From positions 1 through 63,040 of the forward strand of contig NZ_AONQ01000024.1 in the NCBI RefSeq assembly GCF_000342045.1: a DNA stretch of 63,040 bases. Reading direction: 5' to 3'. Under the pieces are notes generated by a model that ran no database searches, was not told where the DNA came from, and saw only the letters and a program-made list of their open reading frames with translations. The position numbers and the translations under genes were made by a program. This DNA comes from Paramagnetospirillum caucaseum (GTDB taxonomy: Bacteria > Pseudomonadota > Alphaproteobacteria > Rhodospirillales > Magnetospirillaceae). Below are positions 34,135-42,613 of the stretch, in pieces. Every line of letters starts with the position of its first letter. Position 1 is the stretch's first letter.

Positions 34135-36061
34135 GTTCGATGGGGCGGAGCAGATCCTGGCGGCTTGGTGCGACGGGATGCGCCCCGATCCGCGCCTGAC
34201 CGTATCCCAATGGGCCGATCAGCACCGCATGCTGTCGAGCCGCGCCTCGGCGGAACCGGGCCGCTATCGGACGGCCCGCACGCCCTATATGCGCGACATC
34301 ATGGATGCGTTGTCGCCCACCAGCCCGGTGCAGCGGGTGGTGTTCATGAAGGCGGCGCAGGTGGGGGCCACCGAGGCGGGCTGTTGCTTCATCGGCTTCG
34401 TCATCCATCACGCGCCGGGGCCGATGCTCTGCGTCCAGCCCACGGTGGAGATGGCGAAACGGGCGTCCCGCCAGCGCATCGACCCGCTGATCGATGAAAG
34501 CCCGGCCATCCGGGAACGGGTCAAACCGGCCCGGTCGCGCGATGCTGGCAACACCATGCTGTCGAAGGACTTTCCCGGCGGCACCTTGGTGCTGACCGGG
34601 GCCAACAGTGCGGTGGGCCTGCGCTCCATGCCGGCCCGCTACCTGTTTCTGGACGAGGTGGATGCCTATCCGGCCTCGGCCGACGAGGAAGGCGACCCGG
34701 TCGGCTTGGCCGAGGCCCGCTCGTTGACCTTCGCCCACCGGCGGAAAGCGTTCCTGGCCTCGACGCCCACCATCCGAGGGATGTCGCGGATCGAGCGGGA
34801 ATACGAGGCGTCCGACCAGCGCCGCTTCTTCGTGCCGTGCCCCCATTGCGGGACCATGCAGTGGCTGAAATTCGAGCGCCTCAAGTGGGACAAGGGCCAG
34901 CCGGGCAGCGTCCGTTACGTCTGCGAATCCTGCGACCAGGACATCGCCGAGCACCACAAGGGCACCATGCTGGCGGCGGGCGAGTGGCGAGCCACCGCCA
35001 TTGCCAGTGATCCCGGCACCATCGGCTTCCATATCTCGGCGCTGTATTCTCCGCCGGGCTGGCAGTCGTGGCGGGACATCGCCCGGCTATGGGAAGCGGC
35101 CCAGGGCAATGATGACGCGCTGCGGGTGTTCAAGAACACCGTGCTGGGCGAAACCTGGACCGAATCCGGCGAGGCCCCCGATTGGCAGCGGCTCTACGAC
35201 CGCAGGGAAACCTGGAGCAACGGTACGGTCCCGGCGGGCGGGTTGTTCCTCACCGCCGGGGCCGACGTCCAGAAGGACCGGGTCGAGATTGACGTCTGGG
35301 CCTGGGGCCGAAACCTCGAAAGCTGGCTGATCGACCACATCGTCATCGAGGGCGGGCCGGAACATGCCGAAACCTGGACGGCGCTGGAGCGGGTGTTGGG
35401 CCAAACCTGGACCCACGCCAACGGCGCCGCCTTGCGCATTGCCCGCCTCGCCATCGACACCGGTTACGAGGCTTCGGCGGTCTACACCTGGGGCCGCAAA
35501 ATGGGCGTCGCCAGCGTGTCGCCGGTCAAGGGCGTCGAGGGCTTCAACCGCTCCAGCCCGGTGTCGGGGCCCACCTACGTGGACGCCACCGAGGGCGGCA
35601 AGAAGATCCGCCGGGGTGCCCGGCTGTGGATCGTGGCGGTCTCCACCTTCAAGTCGGAGACCTACCGCTTCCTGCGGCTGGAACGTCCTACCGACGAGGA
35701 CCTGGCTTCAGGCGTCCGTTTCCCGGCCGGAACGGTGCATCTGCCATCGTGGGCCGAGTCCGAGTGGTGCAAGCAGTTCGTCGCCGAGCAACTGGTGACG
35801 GTCAAGAACCGCCGCGGCTTCACCAAGCTGGAATGGCAGAAGCTGCGCGAGCGCAACGAAGCCCTGGATTGCCGGGTCTATGCCCGCGCCGCCGCCTGGA
35901 TCGTCGGGGCCGACCGCTGGCCCGAGGCCAAGTGGCGGGATCTGGAAGCGCAACTGGCCATATCCGAGCAGGCCCAAACCGAAGAACCCCAGGCGGGCCA
36001 GATCCGCCGACCCCAGACCCGCCGCTCCCGGCGGGTTTTTCATTCCAGCTATATGGGCTGA
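34100..36061 (+). CDS. Terminase large subunit (GpA family)
   Basis: The roughly 653-residue protein is a lambda GpA-type packaging ATPase/nuclease. It has a Walker A variant MKAAQVGATEAG (near 85), Walker B YLFLDEVD, a zinc-like CPHCGTMQW plus CESCDQD pair, and nuclease acidic positions around AGADVQKDRVEIDVW. It translocates phage DNA into the prohead and cuts it. The start could be ATG at 34100 or 34112; neither has a clear ribosome site, and translation is probably coupled to the small subunit. Confidence 0.92.
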   Translation: MSLPMSNRSFAEFDGAEQILAAWCDGMRPDPRLTVSQWADQHRMLSSRASAEPGRYRTARTPYMRDIMDALSPTSPVQRVVFMKAAQVGATEAGCCFIGFVIHHAPGPMLCVQPTVEMAKRASRQRIDPLIDESPAIRERVKPARSRDAGNTMLSKDFPGGTLVLTGANSAVGLRSMPARYLFLDEVDAYPASADEEGDPVGLAEARSLTFAHRRKAFLASTPTIRGMSRIEREYEASDQRRFFVPCPHCGTMQWLKFERLKWDKGQPGSVRYVCESCDQDIAEHHKGTMLAAGEWRATAIASDPGTIGFHISALYSPPGWQSWRDIARLWEAAQGNDDALRVFKNTVLGETWTESGEAPDWQRLYDRRETWSNGTVPAGGLFLTAGADVQKDRVEIDVWAWGRNLESWLIDHIVIEGGPEHAETWTALERVLGQTWTHANGAALRIARLAIDTGYEASAVYTWGRKMGVASVSPVKGVEGFNRSSPVSGPTYVDATEGGKKIRRGARLWIVAVSTFKSETYRFLRLERPTDEDLASGVRFPAGTVHLPSWAESEWCKQFVAEQLVTVKNRRGFTKLEWQKLRERNEALDCRVYARAAAWIVGADRWPEAKWRDLEAQLAISEQAQTEEPQAGQIRRPQTRRSRRVFHSSYMG

Positions 36062-36066
36062 TCCCG

Positions 36067-36276
36067 ATGACCCTCGACGAGATGAAGGCCGAGCGCGAGC
36101 GCGTGATGGCGCGGCGCAACTCGCTGGTCGCCCGCGTCACCGTGGGCGACCGCACGGTCCAGTACGACCTGACCCAGGCCAATCAGGTGCTGGCCGATCT
36201 CGACCGCCGTATCGCCCTGGCCGAGGGCAAGGGCCGTCGTCGCCGTATCCTGACCGTGGCCAGCAAGGGGCTGTGA
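36067..36276 (+). CDS. Head-tail joining protein (gpW-like)
   Basis: The 69-residue protein starts MTLDEMKAERERVMARRNSL and has VGDRTVQYDLTQANQVLADL, the pattern of lambda gpW-family connectors. It sits in the gpW position between terminase and portal genes. It completes filled heads before tail joining. Confidence 0.78.
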   Translation: MTLDEMKAERERVMARRNSLVARVTVGDRTVQYDLTQANQVLADLDRRIALAEGKGRRRRILTVASKGL

Positions 36277-36278
36277 CC

Positions 36279-37697
36279 ATGTTGTCGGCCCTGCGCCGCA
36301 AGGTGGGCGCCTTTATCGGTGGCTTCGAGGCGGGCATGAGCAACCGCCGTCTCAAGGGCTTCCAGCCCAGCCGCGCCCATCTCAACACTCTGATCGCCGC
36401 TGCCGGGTCTGACATCACGGCACGCGCCCGCCATCTGGTCCGCAACAACGGTTATGCCGCCAACGCCATCGAAAGCTGGGCTGGCAATGTGGTCGGCGCC
36501 GGCATCAAGCCGTCCTCGCTGATCGCCGACGCCACCCTGAAGACCCAGGTGCAGAGGCTGTGGCTGGCCTGGACCGACGAATCCGATGCCGAGGGGCTGA
36601 CCGATTTCTACGGCCAGCAGCGCCGGGCTGCGCGCGAGGTGTTCATCGCCGGTGAGGTGTTCTTCCGCTTCCGCCCGCGTCGGTCCGAGGACGGCCTGTC
36701 GGTGCCGCTGCAATTGCAGATGCTGCCCTCGGAAATGTTGCCGCTGACCCGGAACCAGACCCTGCCCGGCGGCAATGTCATCCGCCAGGGCATCGAGTTC
36801 GATCGCATCGGCCGCCGCGTCGCCTATCACTTCCTGCGCCGCCATCCCGGCGATTGTACCGATCCCGGCATGGCCGGTGAAACAGTACGGGTGCCGGCGT
36901 CCGAGATCATTCATGTGATGGACCCTGTGGATGCCGGGCAATTGCGCGGGGTGTCGCGGTTTGCCCCGGCCATCGTCAAGCTGTTCCTGCTCGACCAGTA
37001 CGACGATGCCGAACTGGACCGCAAGAAGGTGGCGGCCATGTACGCGTTGTTCGTCACCACGCCGAGTCCGGGCGAGCCGTTCGATATCGCCGAGGACGGC
37101 GGCACCGGCGACCGGGTGATGGACGTCCAGCCCGGCCAAGTGGTGATGCTGGAACCGGGCGAGGAAATCCAGACCTCGGCCCCCGCCGATGTGGGCGGCT
37201 CCTACGAGGCGTTCCAATACCGCACCTTGCTGCAGATCGCCGCCGCCTTGGGGGTGCCCTACGCCTACCTGTCCAACGACATGCTGAAGGCCAATTACTC
37301 CAACTCGCGCCTCGCCCTGCTGGAATTCCGCCGCCGCATCGACGCCTGGCAGCATGCCGTCATGGTCTACCAGCTTTGCCGCGCCGTCTGGCAGCGCTGG
37401 ATGGATACCGCCGTAATGGCCGGTGCCCTGGTCCTCAAGGGCTATGAGCCCAACCGGGCCGGTTTCATCGCCTGTTCCTGGCTGCCGCCCAAATGGGACT
37501 GGGTCGATCCGCTCAAGGATGCCCGCGCCGAGATCGAGCAGATCGACGCCGGTCTCAAGAGCCGCACCCAGGCCCTGGCCGAGCGAGGCTTCGACGCCGA
37601 ACAGGTGGATGCCGAAATCGCCGCCGATAAGGCCCGCGAACAGCGGTTGGGGCTGGTTCTCGGTACCACGCCGATGCCGTCCGCACCGACACAATAA
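36279..37697 (+). CDS. Portal protein (lambda gpB family)
   Basis: The 472-residue protein is a lambdoid portal: an N-terminal helical region (ITARARHLVRNNGYAANAIE), the core with FIAGEVFFRFRPRR and LQMLPSEMLPL, and a C-terminal AALGVPYAYLSNDMLKANYS motif. It forms the dodecameric vertex ring for DNA entry. It starts two bases after the gpW-like gene. Confidence 0.92.
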   Translation: MLSALRRKVGAFIGGFEAGMSNRRLKGFQPSRAHLNTLIAAAGSDITARARHLVRNNGYAANAIESWAGNVVGAGIKPSSLIADATLKTQVQRLWLAWTDESDAEGLTDFYGQQRRAAREVFIAGEVFFRFRPRRSEDGLSVPLQLQMLPSEMLPLTRNQTLPGGNVIRQGIEFDRIGRRVAYHFLRRHPGDCTDPGMAGETVRVPASEIIHVMDPVDAGQLRGVSRFAPAIVKLFLLDQYDDAELDRKKVAAMYALFVTTPSPGEPFDIAEDGGTGDRVMDVQPGQVVMLEPGEEIQTSAPADVGGSYEAFQYRTLLQIAAALGVPYAYLSNDMLKANYSNSRLALLEFRRRIDAWQHAVMVYQLCRAVWQRWMDTAVMAGALVLKGYEPNRAGFIACSWLPPKWDWVDPLKDARAEIEQIDAGLKSRTQALAERGFDAEQVDAEIAADKAREQRLGLVLGTTPMPSAPTQ

Positions 37698-37705
37698 GGA
37701 CCGAC

Positions 37706-38914
37706 ATGCACGATCTGCCCCATATCGCGGCCCGTCTGTACGGAACGCCGCTGCTGGTTGCCCGCGCCAAACTGGACGTGATCCTGGGCGCCCTCGGTCC
37801 CCGGCTGGCCGGACAGGCACTGTCCTTTGACGCGGATGCCGCCCCCTCCACCGAAATGGCGGTGACGCCCGACGGCATCGCCATCGTGCCGGTGATCGGC
37901 ACCCTGGTGGCCCGCTCCGGCTATCTCGGCACCGCCAGCGGCCTGACGGCTTATTCCGACATCGCCGATGCCATCGAGGCGGCGGCCACCGATCCCGGCA
38001 TCCGCGCCATCCTGCTGGACGTGGATTCCTCTGGCGGCGAGGTGGGCGGCCTGTTCGATCTGGTCGACCACATCCAGGCCATCCGCGCCCAGTGCGGCAA
38101 GCCGATTTGGGCGATAGCCGACGAAGCCGCCCTGTCGGCGGCCTACGCCATCGCCTGCACTGCCGACCGCCTCTACCTCACCCAGACCGGTGAGGTCGGC
38201 TCGGTCGGTGTGGTCGCCATCCATGTGGACGAATCCGCTGCCGATGCCCAGGCCGGGCGAGCCTGGAGCTTCATCCATGCCGGGGCGGCGAAGGTGGATG
38301 GCAATCCCCATCAGCCGCTGTCGGATTCCGCCCGCGCCACGCTGCAGGCTGACGTTGATGCCCTGTACGGGAAATTCACCGCCCTGGTGGCCGAGCGGCG
38401 GCGGATATCTCCCGACGCCGTGCGGGCCACGGAAGCAGCGGTCTATCGCGGTGACCAAGCGGTCGCCGCCGGTCTGGCTGACAAGGTCGGCACGCTCCGC
38501 GTCGCCCTCGCCGATCTCGGCGCCACCCTGGCGCGCTCCTCCGTCCGTTCCCCCGTTCTGTCCAAACCCAAGGAGACCACCATGTCCGAGCAAACGGGGG
38601 ATGTCCCCGTTCTGGCGGCTGTGCCGTCCGCCGCCGAAGCGACCGCCGAGATCGAGCAGCGTCTGCGCACCGAATATTCCGAGATCAGCGCCATCGCCGC
38701 CCAGGCCGCCCGCCTCGGCGTCACCATCGACGCCGCCGACGCCCTGGCCAAGGGCATCCGCCCCGAGGCGCTGCGCCGCACGGTGCTGGATCAGCTGGCC
38801 GAGCGTTCCGATGCCGCCGATTTGGTGGCAGCTGCCCCGACTGGGGCCACGCCCAAGGCCGAAACCGAAAGCCCCATCGTTCGGCGCGCCCGCGAGGCCG
38901 CCGCCCGCAAGTAA
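37706..38914 (+). CDS. Capsid maturation protease (S49 family, lambda gpC-like)
   Basis: The 402-residue protein has a SppA/ClpP-fold protease domain (about 50-270) with LDVDSSGGEVGG, the nucleophile region EAALSAAYAIAC and VGSVGVVAIHVD. The C-terminal 110 residues form a scaffold-like helical part that can be made separately from an internal start at 38582. The protease matures the prohead and destroys the scaffold. The arrangement copies lambda C/Nu3. Confidence 0.9.
   Translation: MHDLPHIAARLYGTPLLVARAKLDVILGALGPRLAGQALSFDADAAPSTEMAVTPDGIAIVPVIGTLVARSGYLGTASGLTAYSDIADAIEAAATDPGIRAILLDVDSSGGEVGGLFDLVDHIQAIRAQCGKPIWAIADEAALSAAYAIACTADRLYLTQTGEVGSVGVVAIHVDESAADAQAGRAWSFIHAGAAKVDGNPHQPLSDSARATLQADVDALYGKFTALVAERRRISPDAVRATEAAVYRGDQAVAAGLADKVGTLRVALADLGATLARSSVRSPVLSKPKETTMSEQTGDVPVLAAVPSAAEATAEIEQRLRTEYSEISAIAAQAARLGVTIDAADALAKGIRPEALRRTVLDQLAERSDAADLVAAAPTGATPKAETESPIVRRAREAAARK
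38582..38914 (+). CDS. Nested in-frame scaffold protein (Nu3-like)
   Basis: An in-frame ATG at 38582 (MSEQTGDVPVLAAVPSAAEA) is preceded by AAGGAGA six bases upstream, a far better ribosome site than most genes here have. The resulting 110-residue protein is helical and acidic, as scaffolds are (EIEQRLRTEYSEISAIAAQA). In lambda, Nu3 is produced in the same way from within C. The product is inferred, not demonstrated. Confidence 0.7.
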   Translation: MSEQTGDVPVLAAVPSAAEATAEIEQRLRTEYSEISAIAAQAARLGVTIDAADALAKGIRPEALRRTVLDQLAERSDAADLVAAAPTGATPKAETESPIVRRAREAAARK

Positions 38915-38926
38915 GGAGCAATCCCC

Positions 38927-39316
38927 ATGTCCGTGCTGACCATGGCGCCCACCCTGGGCGACCTCCTCAAATTCGAGTGCAATCCCAGCTACTGTCGCGA
39001 GGTGGTGACGCTGAAGGCCGGCACCAATTACCCCCTGGGCGCCGTGCTGGGGCGCATTACCGCTTCTGGCCATTACCGGCTGGCTCCCGCCGCACTGGTG
39101 GCCGGCGACGATGGGGCGGAAATCGCCAGTGCCGTGTTGACCGAAGCCGTTGATGCCAGTGCCGGCGACGCCATCGGCGTGGTGCTGGCACGTGGTCCGG
39201 TGATCTTGTCCCAGCTTGTCCTGACCTTCGACGCCTCCGTCGATCTCCCCGCCGAACGCACCGCCAAGATCACCCAGCTTGCCGCATTGGGCCTCGTCGC
39301 CCGCGCCACGTCCTGA
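38927..39316 (+). CDS. Head decoration protein (gpD-like)
   Basis: The 129-residue protein is a small beta-rich protein of the lambda gpD/HDPD type (NYPLGAVLGRITASGHY, SAGDAIGVVLARGPV). It would trimerise on the expanded capsid at threefold sites and stabilise it. It lies directly before the major capsid gene, as in lambda. Confidence 0.85.
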   Translation: MSVLTMAPTLGDLLKFECNPSYCREVVTLKAGTNYPLGAVLGRITASGHYRLAPAALVAGDDGAEIASAVLTEAVDASAGDAIGVVLARGPVILSQLVLTFDASVDLPAERTAKITQLAALGLVARATS

Positions 39317-39330
39317 CCCCCGAGGAAACC

Positions 39331-40353
39331 ATGGTTGAAATTATCAATCCCTTCGACGCGGGCGGCTATTCGCTGGCCGAAATGACCCAGGCTATCAACA
39401 TCCTGCCCAACCTCTACACCCGGCTCGGCCAGATGGGGCTGTTCCGCTTCGAGGGCGTCACCCAGCGCTCGGTGATCATCGAGCAGGCCGAGGGCGTCCT
39501 CAACCTGCTGCCCACAGTGCCGCTGGGCGGCCCGGCTACCGTCGCCAACCGGGACAACCGCGCCATGCGCGCCTTCTCGCTCCCGTGGATTCCCCATGAC
39601 GACACCATCTTGCCTCAGGATATCCAGGGAGTGCGCGGCTTTGGCAGCGCCGATGCCGCCGATCCCCTGACCACCATCATGGAGCGCAAGCTGACCCGCA
39701 TGCGCTCCAAGCACGCCCAGACCCGCGAGTTCATGGAGGTCAACGCGCTGCGCGGCATCGTCCGCGACGGCGCCGGGTCCACCCTCTACGACTACTTCAG
39801 CGAATTCGGCCTGGCCCGCCAGCAGGTGGATTTTGCCCTGGGAACCGCCACCACCAATGTCCAGGCCAAGGTACGCGACGTATTGCGCAAGGTGGAAACC
39901 GAACTCAAGGGCGAGACCATGTCGTCGGTCACCGCCCTGGTCAGCCCCGATTTCTTCGACAAGCTGATCGGCCACGCCAAGGTCGAGCAGGCCTACCAGT
40001 ACTATACGACCGTGGGCGCCCAGCCGCTCAGGGAAGACGTGCGCCGCCGCTTCCCCTTCGCCGGGCTGGTGTTCGAGGAATACAGCGCCACCGTCACTCT
40101 TTCCACCGGCGGCACCGAGACCCTGATCCCGGCCGGCGAGGGCATCGCCTTCCCGCTCGGCACCATGGACACCTTCGTCACCTACGGCGCCCCCGCCAAT
40201 CTGATCGAGACCGTCAACACCCTGGGCGTGCCCATGTACGCCCGGCAGCTTGCCCGCCAGGACGGCAGCGCCATCGACGTCAAGACCGAGGCGTCCATCC
40301 TGCCGGTCAACAAGCGGCCGCGTCTGGCTGTGCGGTTGTTCTCGGGCAACTGA
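39331..40353 (+). CDS. Major capsid protein (lambda gpE family)
   Basis: The 340-residue protein matches gpE-type HK97-fold capsid proteins in size. It has VTQRSVIIEQAEGVLNLLPT near the N-terminus, LPWIPHDDTILPQDIQGVRG, and a C-terminal QLARQDGSAIDVKTEASILP segment typical of the family. It builds the icosahedral shell. A GAGGAAACC ribosome site precedes ATG 39331. Confidence 0.92.
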   Translation: MVEIINPFDAGGYSLAEMTQAINILPNLYTRLGQMGLFRFEGVTQRSVIIEQAEGVLNLLPTVPLGGPATVANRDNRAMRAFSLPWIPHDDTILPQDIQGVRGFGSADAADPLTTIMERKLTRMRSKHAQTREFMEVNALRGIVRDGAGSTLYDYFSEFGLARQQVDFALGTATTNVQAKVRDVLRKVETELKGETMSSVTALVSPDFFDKLIGHAKVEQAYQYYTTVGAQPLREDVRRRFPFAGLVFEEYSATVTLSTGGTETLIPAGEGIAFPLGTMDTFVTYGAPANLIETVNTLGVPMYARQLARQDGSAIDVKTEASILPVNKRPRLAVRLFSGN

Positions 40354-40355
40354 GC

Positions 40356-40652
40356 GTGACCGCCTTTGCCGACGCCATCGACGACCTGTTCGCCGATCCC
40401 AACCTCGCCGTCACCGTCAGCTACCAGGGCCGGTCCATCCGCGCCCTGGTACGGCGGCCCGACCGCGATATCGAGTTTTCGGACATCACCGTGCAGACCA
40501 GCACGGCGGTGTTCGAGATCCGGCGGCGGGAGGTTGCGGCACCCCAGGCGGGGGATGTGATCGTCCACGATGGCGACAGCTTCGTCGTCCAGGGCGAACC
40601 CCGTCTGGATGCCGAGCGGCTGGTTTGGACAATCGACGTGAGACCGGCATGA
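40356..40652 (+). CDS. Head-tail connector (gpFII-like)
   Basis: The 98-residue beta-rich protein (VTVSYQGRSIRALVRRPD, DVIVHDGDSFVVQGEP) occupies the lambda FII position after the major capsid gene and fits head-tail attachment proteins. The start is GTG at 40356, two bases after the capsid stop. It overlaps the next gene by four bases. Confidence 0.72.
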   Translation: MTAFADAIDDLFADPNLAVTVSYQGRSIRALVRRPDRDIEFSDITVQTSTAVFEIRRREVAAPQAGDVIVHDGDSFVVQGEPRLDAERLVWTIDVRPA

Positions 40653-41284
40653 AACTGGCGGCGGCTATTTCCGGCGATCTGCGCAAGATCATGGCCGAGG
40701 AGGTCAAGGAAGCCGAGGATGCGGTCACCGCCGCCATGCGCCAGGCCGCCGACGGGCTGAAGGCGGATCTTCGCCGCCAGGTCAGCGAAGCGGGCATGGG
40801 CCAGCGCCTCGCCAATACCTGGCGGGCCGAGCTTTATCCCAAGGGGCGCAAAAGCATCAAGGCGGCGGGGTTCGTTTTCACCAGGGCGCCGACCATCATC
40901 CGCGCCTTTGACCAGGGCGCGGTGATCAAATCCAAGCACGGCTTCTGGTTGGCGATTCCAACGCCTGCCGCCGGCACCGGTGCCCGAGGCAAACGCATGA
41001 CGCCGAGCCTGTGGGAACAGATGCACGGCAGCCGGCTGCGCTTCATCTACCGCCGGGGCGCCCCATCGCTGCTGGTGGCCGAGAACATGCGGGTCCGCAC
41101 CGGCAAGCGGGGTGGTTTCGCCAAGGGCAGCGCCTCGGCGCTCCGCTCCGGGCGTGGGATGACCAGCGTGGTGATGTTCATCCTGGTGCCGCAGGTGAGC
41201 TTGAAGAAGCGCCTCGACGTCGACGGCGCTGCCGAGCGGTGGGCTTCGGCGCTGCCGGAGCTGATCGTCAGGAATTGGCGGTGA
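40649..41284 (+). CDS. DUF6441 / tail-completion protein (gpZ-like position)
   Basis: The 211-residue basic protein has a helical N-terminus (DAVTAAMRQAADGLKADLRR) and a beta-rich C-terminus (FIYRRGAPSLLVAENMRVR, MFILVPQVSLKKRLDVDG). It matches DUF6441 and sits where lambda has gpZ. It probably helps tail tip or neck completion. It converges with the minus-strand GNAT toxin nine bases later. Confidence 0.7.
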   Translation: MKLAAAISGDLRKIMAEEVKEAEDAVTAAMRQAADGLKADLRRQVSEAGMGQRLANTWRAELYPKGRKSIKAAGFVFTRAPTIIRAFDQGAVIKSKHGFWLAIPTPAAGTGARGKRMTPSLWEQMHGSRLRFIYRRGAPSLLVAENMRVRTGKRGGFAKGSASALRSGRGMTSVVMFILVPQVSLKKRLDVDGAAERWASALPELIVRNWR

Positions 41285-41293
41285 TCATTCTGA

Positions 41294-41815
41294 TCACTGC
41301 ACCGATTTGGCCGCACCGCCATGGATAGCCATGAACATCCGTCTCTGTGGTCCCCGCAGGGACTGGAACCCGAACGCCGCGTAGAATCCTTGGGCACCAT
41401 CGTCGATGGGGTCAACGACGATCACCGACATGGCGACCGTCTCCGCCGCCACCTTGGTCTTCTTGACGGCATCAGCCAGCAGAACACTGCCCAGACCCTG
41501 ACCAGCAGCGGCCAGATCAACGGCGAGGCGCCCGATCAGAGCCGCCGGAATGGGATGTCGCGGTAGGCGCTTCTCCATTGCTAGCGGCAGGTCAGCGGCG
41601 ACCACCGTCGCGGCGCTGAGGGTGAAGAAGCCGAGGATATGCTCGGGCCGATCCGGCATGACGGCCACGAACACCCGTGCGGTATTCCGCCGGACATCCT
41701 GGCTGGCCTGCTCGTGGATATAGCGGTCGAGGGACACATTGCCGCAGGAGAAAGACGAGCGGTCATGATGGGCATCAAGTGGCTCGATCTGGATCGAATC
41801 GGCAGCGAAACTCAC
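41294..41815 (-). CDS. GNAT-family toxin (TacT-like)
   Basis: The 173-residue protein is a GNAT with the acetyl-CoA loop of the TacT/AtaT type: SSFSCGNVSLDRYIHEQASQ near the N-terminus, LGFFTLSAATVVAADLP, RLAVDLAAAGQGLGSVLLAD, and GFYAAFGFQSL. Such toxins acetylate aminoacyl-tRNA and stop translation. It overlaps the DUF1778 antitoxin gene by four bases and is antisense to the late operon. Confidence 0.88.
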   Translation of the reverse strand: MSFAADSIQIEPLDAHHDRSSFSCGNVSLDRYIHEQASQDVRRNTARVFVAVMPDRPEHILGFFTLSAATVVAADLPLAMEKRLPRHPIPAALIGRLAVDLAAAGQGLGSVLLADAVKKTKVAAETVAMSVIVVDPIDDGAQGFYAAFGFQSLRGPQRRMFMAIHGGAAKSVQ

Positions 41816-42093
41816 CGGCGCACGATCCGAGCATGCTCTTCAAGCGCCTTTTGAAGCTTCTCGTTCGGCTCGGGTGGATTGAGCAGCAGTTCCTGAAAAC
41901 GCTCCCATTCCTCGGCGTCGAGCGAAATGACCTCGTGCTCGCGCACCACCGCATCCGCCTTTTGCAAGGCGACATCGACCACGAAGTCGGTGAGCGTCTT
42001 ATCCGCATAGGCGGCAGCCCGTTCCAGCTTCCGCTTCGATTGCGGGCTGAGGCGAATGCTGATGCGCTCCTGGCGTTGGGCGGTCCTGGGCAT
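41812..42093 (-). CDS. DUF1778 ribbon-helix-helix antitoxin (TacA-like)
   Basis: The 93-residue protein has the RHH DNA-binding start QERISIRLSPQSKRKLERAA, followed by ADKTLTDFVVDVALQKADAV, and a toxin-neutralising C-terminus (LLLNPPEPNEKLQKALEEH). It represses the operon together with the GNAT toxin. A dyad lies 31 bases upstream at 42124-42142. Confidence 0.88.
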   Translation of the reverse strand: MPRTAQRQERISIRLSPQSKRKLERAAAYADKTLTDFVVDVALQKADAVVREHEVISLDAEEWERFQELLLNPPEPNEKLQKALEEHARIVRR

Positions 42094-42123
42094 GGTGGCG
42101 GCTCCAATTGATGCTTCAAATAT

Positions 42124-42142
42124 GTACGCCTTATTGGCGCAC
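42124..42142 (-). promoter_or_regulatory. Candidate operator of the TacAT-like pair
   Basis: GTACGCC (42124-42130) and GGCGCAC (42136-42142) form a seven-bp inverted repeat with one mismatch and a five-base spacer, in the promoter region of the antitoxin gene. RHH antitoxins bind such short dyads. This is inferred from position and symmetry. Confidence 0.4.
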
Positions 42143-42158
42143 GTTTCAAGGATTGCCC

Positions 42159-42587
42159 ATGCCCAGCGTCCGCGAACAGGTCCTTGCCGCCCTGTTGGCG
42201 CGGCTCGAGGCCGTGCCCGATGCCGCGGCCAAACGGGAAGTGCCGCTTCCGGAAACGGTCCCCTCCGGTGGATTGATCATCCTGCGCGACGGTGATCCTG
42301 GCGACCCCGAGGTGATCCTGTCGCCGGTCACCTATCTCTGGGAACACCAGACCGAAATCGAGGTGATCCTCCAGCGCGGCCAGGATGACGACAGCGCCGC
42401 CCTCGAAACCCTGCTGATGGCGGTGGGAAACGCCCTGGCTGGAGACCGCTCCCTCGGCGGTCTGGCCGAATGGCTGGAATGGGGCGCTCCCAAGACTTCC
42501 GGCCTAGCCATCGACGGAGCTGCTGCCCTGCGCGGCGCCACGGTGCCGATCACCATCCATTACGCCAGCGACGATCCGCTGGGCTGA
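42159..42587 (+). CDS. Tail terminator-like protein (gpU position)
   Basis: The 142-residue protein (MPSVREQVLAALLARLEAVP start) has the alternating beta pattern of tail-terminator/minor-tail U proteins (VILSPVTYLWEHQTEIEVIL, then GATVPITIHYASDDPLG). It lies just before the tail tube gene, the gpU place in lambda. Assignment is by size and order. Confidence 0.65.
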   Translation: MPSVREQVLAALLARLEAVPDAAAKREVPLPETVPSGGLIILRDGDPGDPEVILSPVTYLWEHQTEIEVILQRGQDDDSAALETLLMAVGNALAGDRSLGGLAEWLEWGAPKTSGLAIDGAAALRGATVPITIHYASDDPLG

Positions 42588-42613
42588 TTTCCAATCCATC
42601 AAGGATTCTGATC

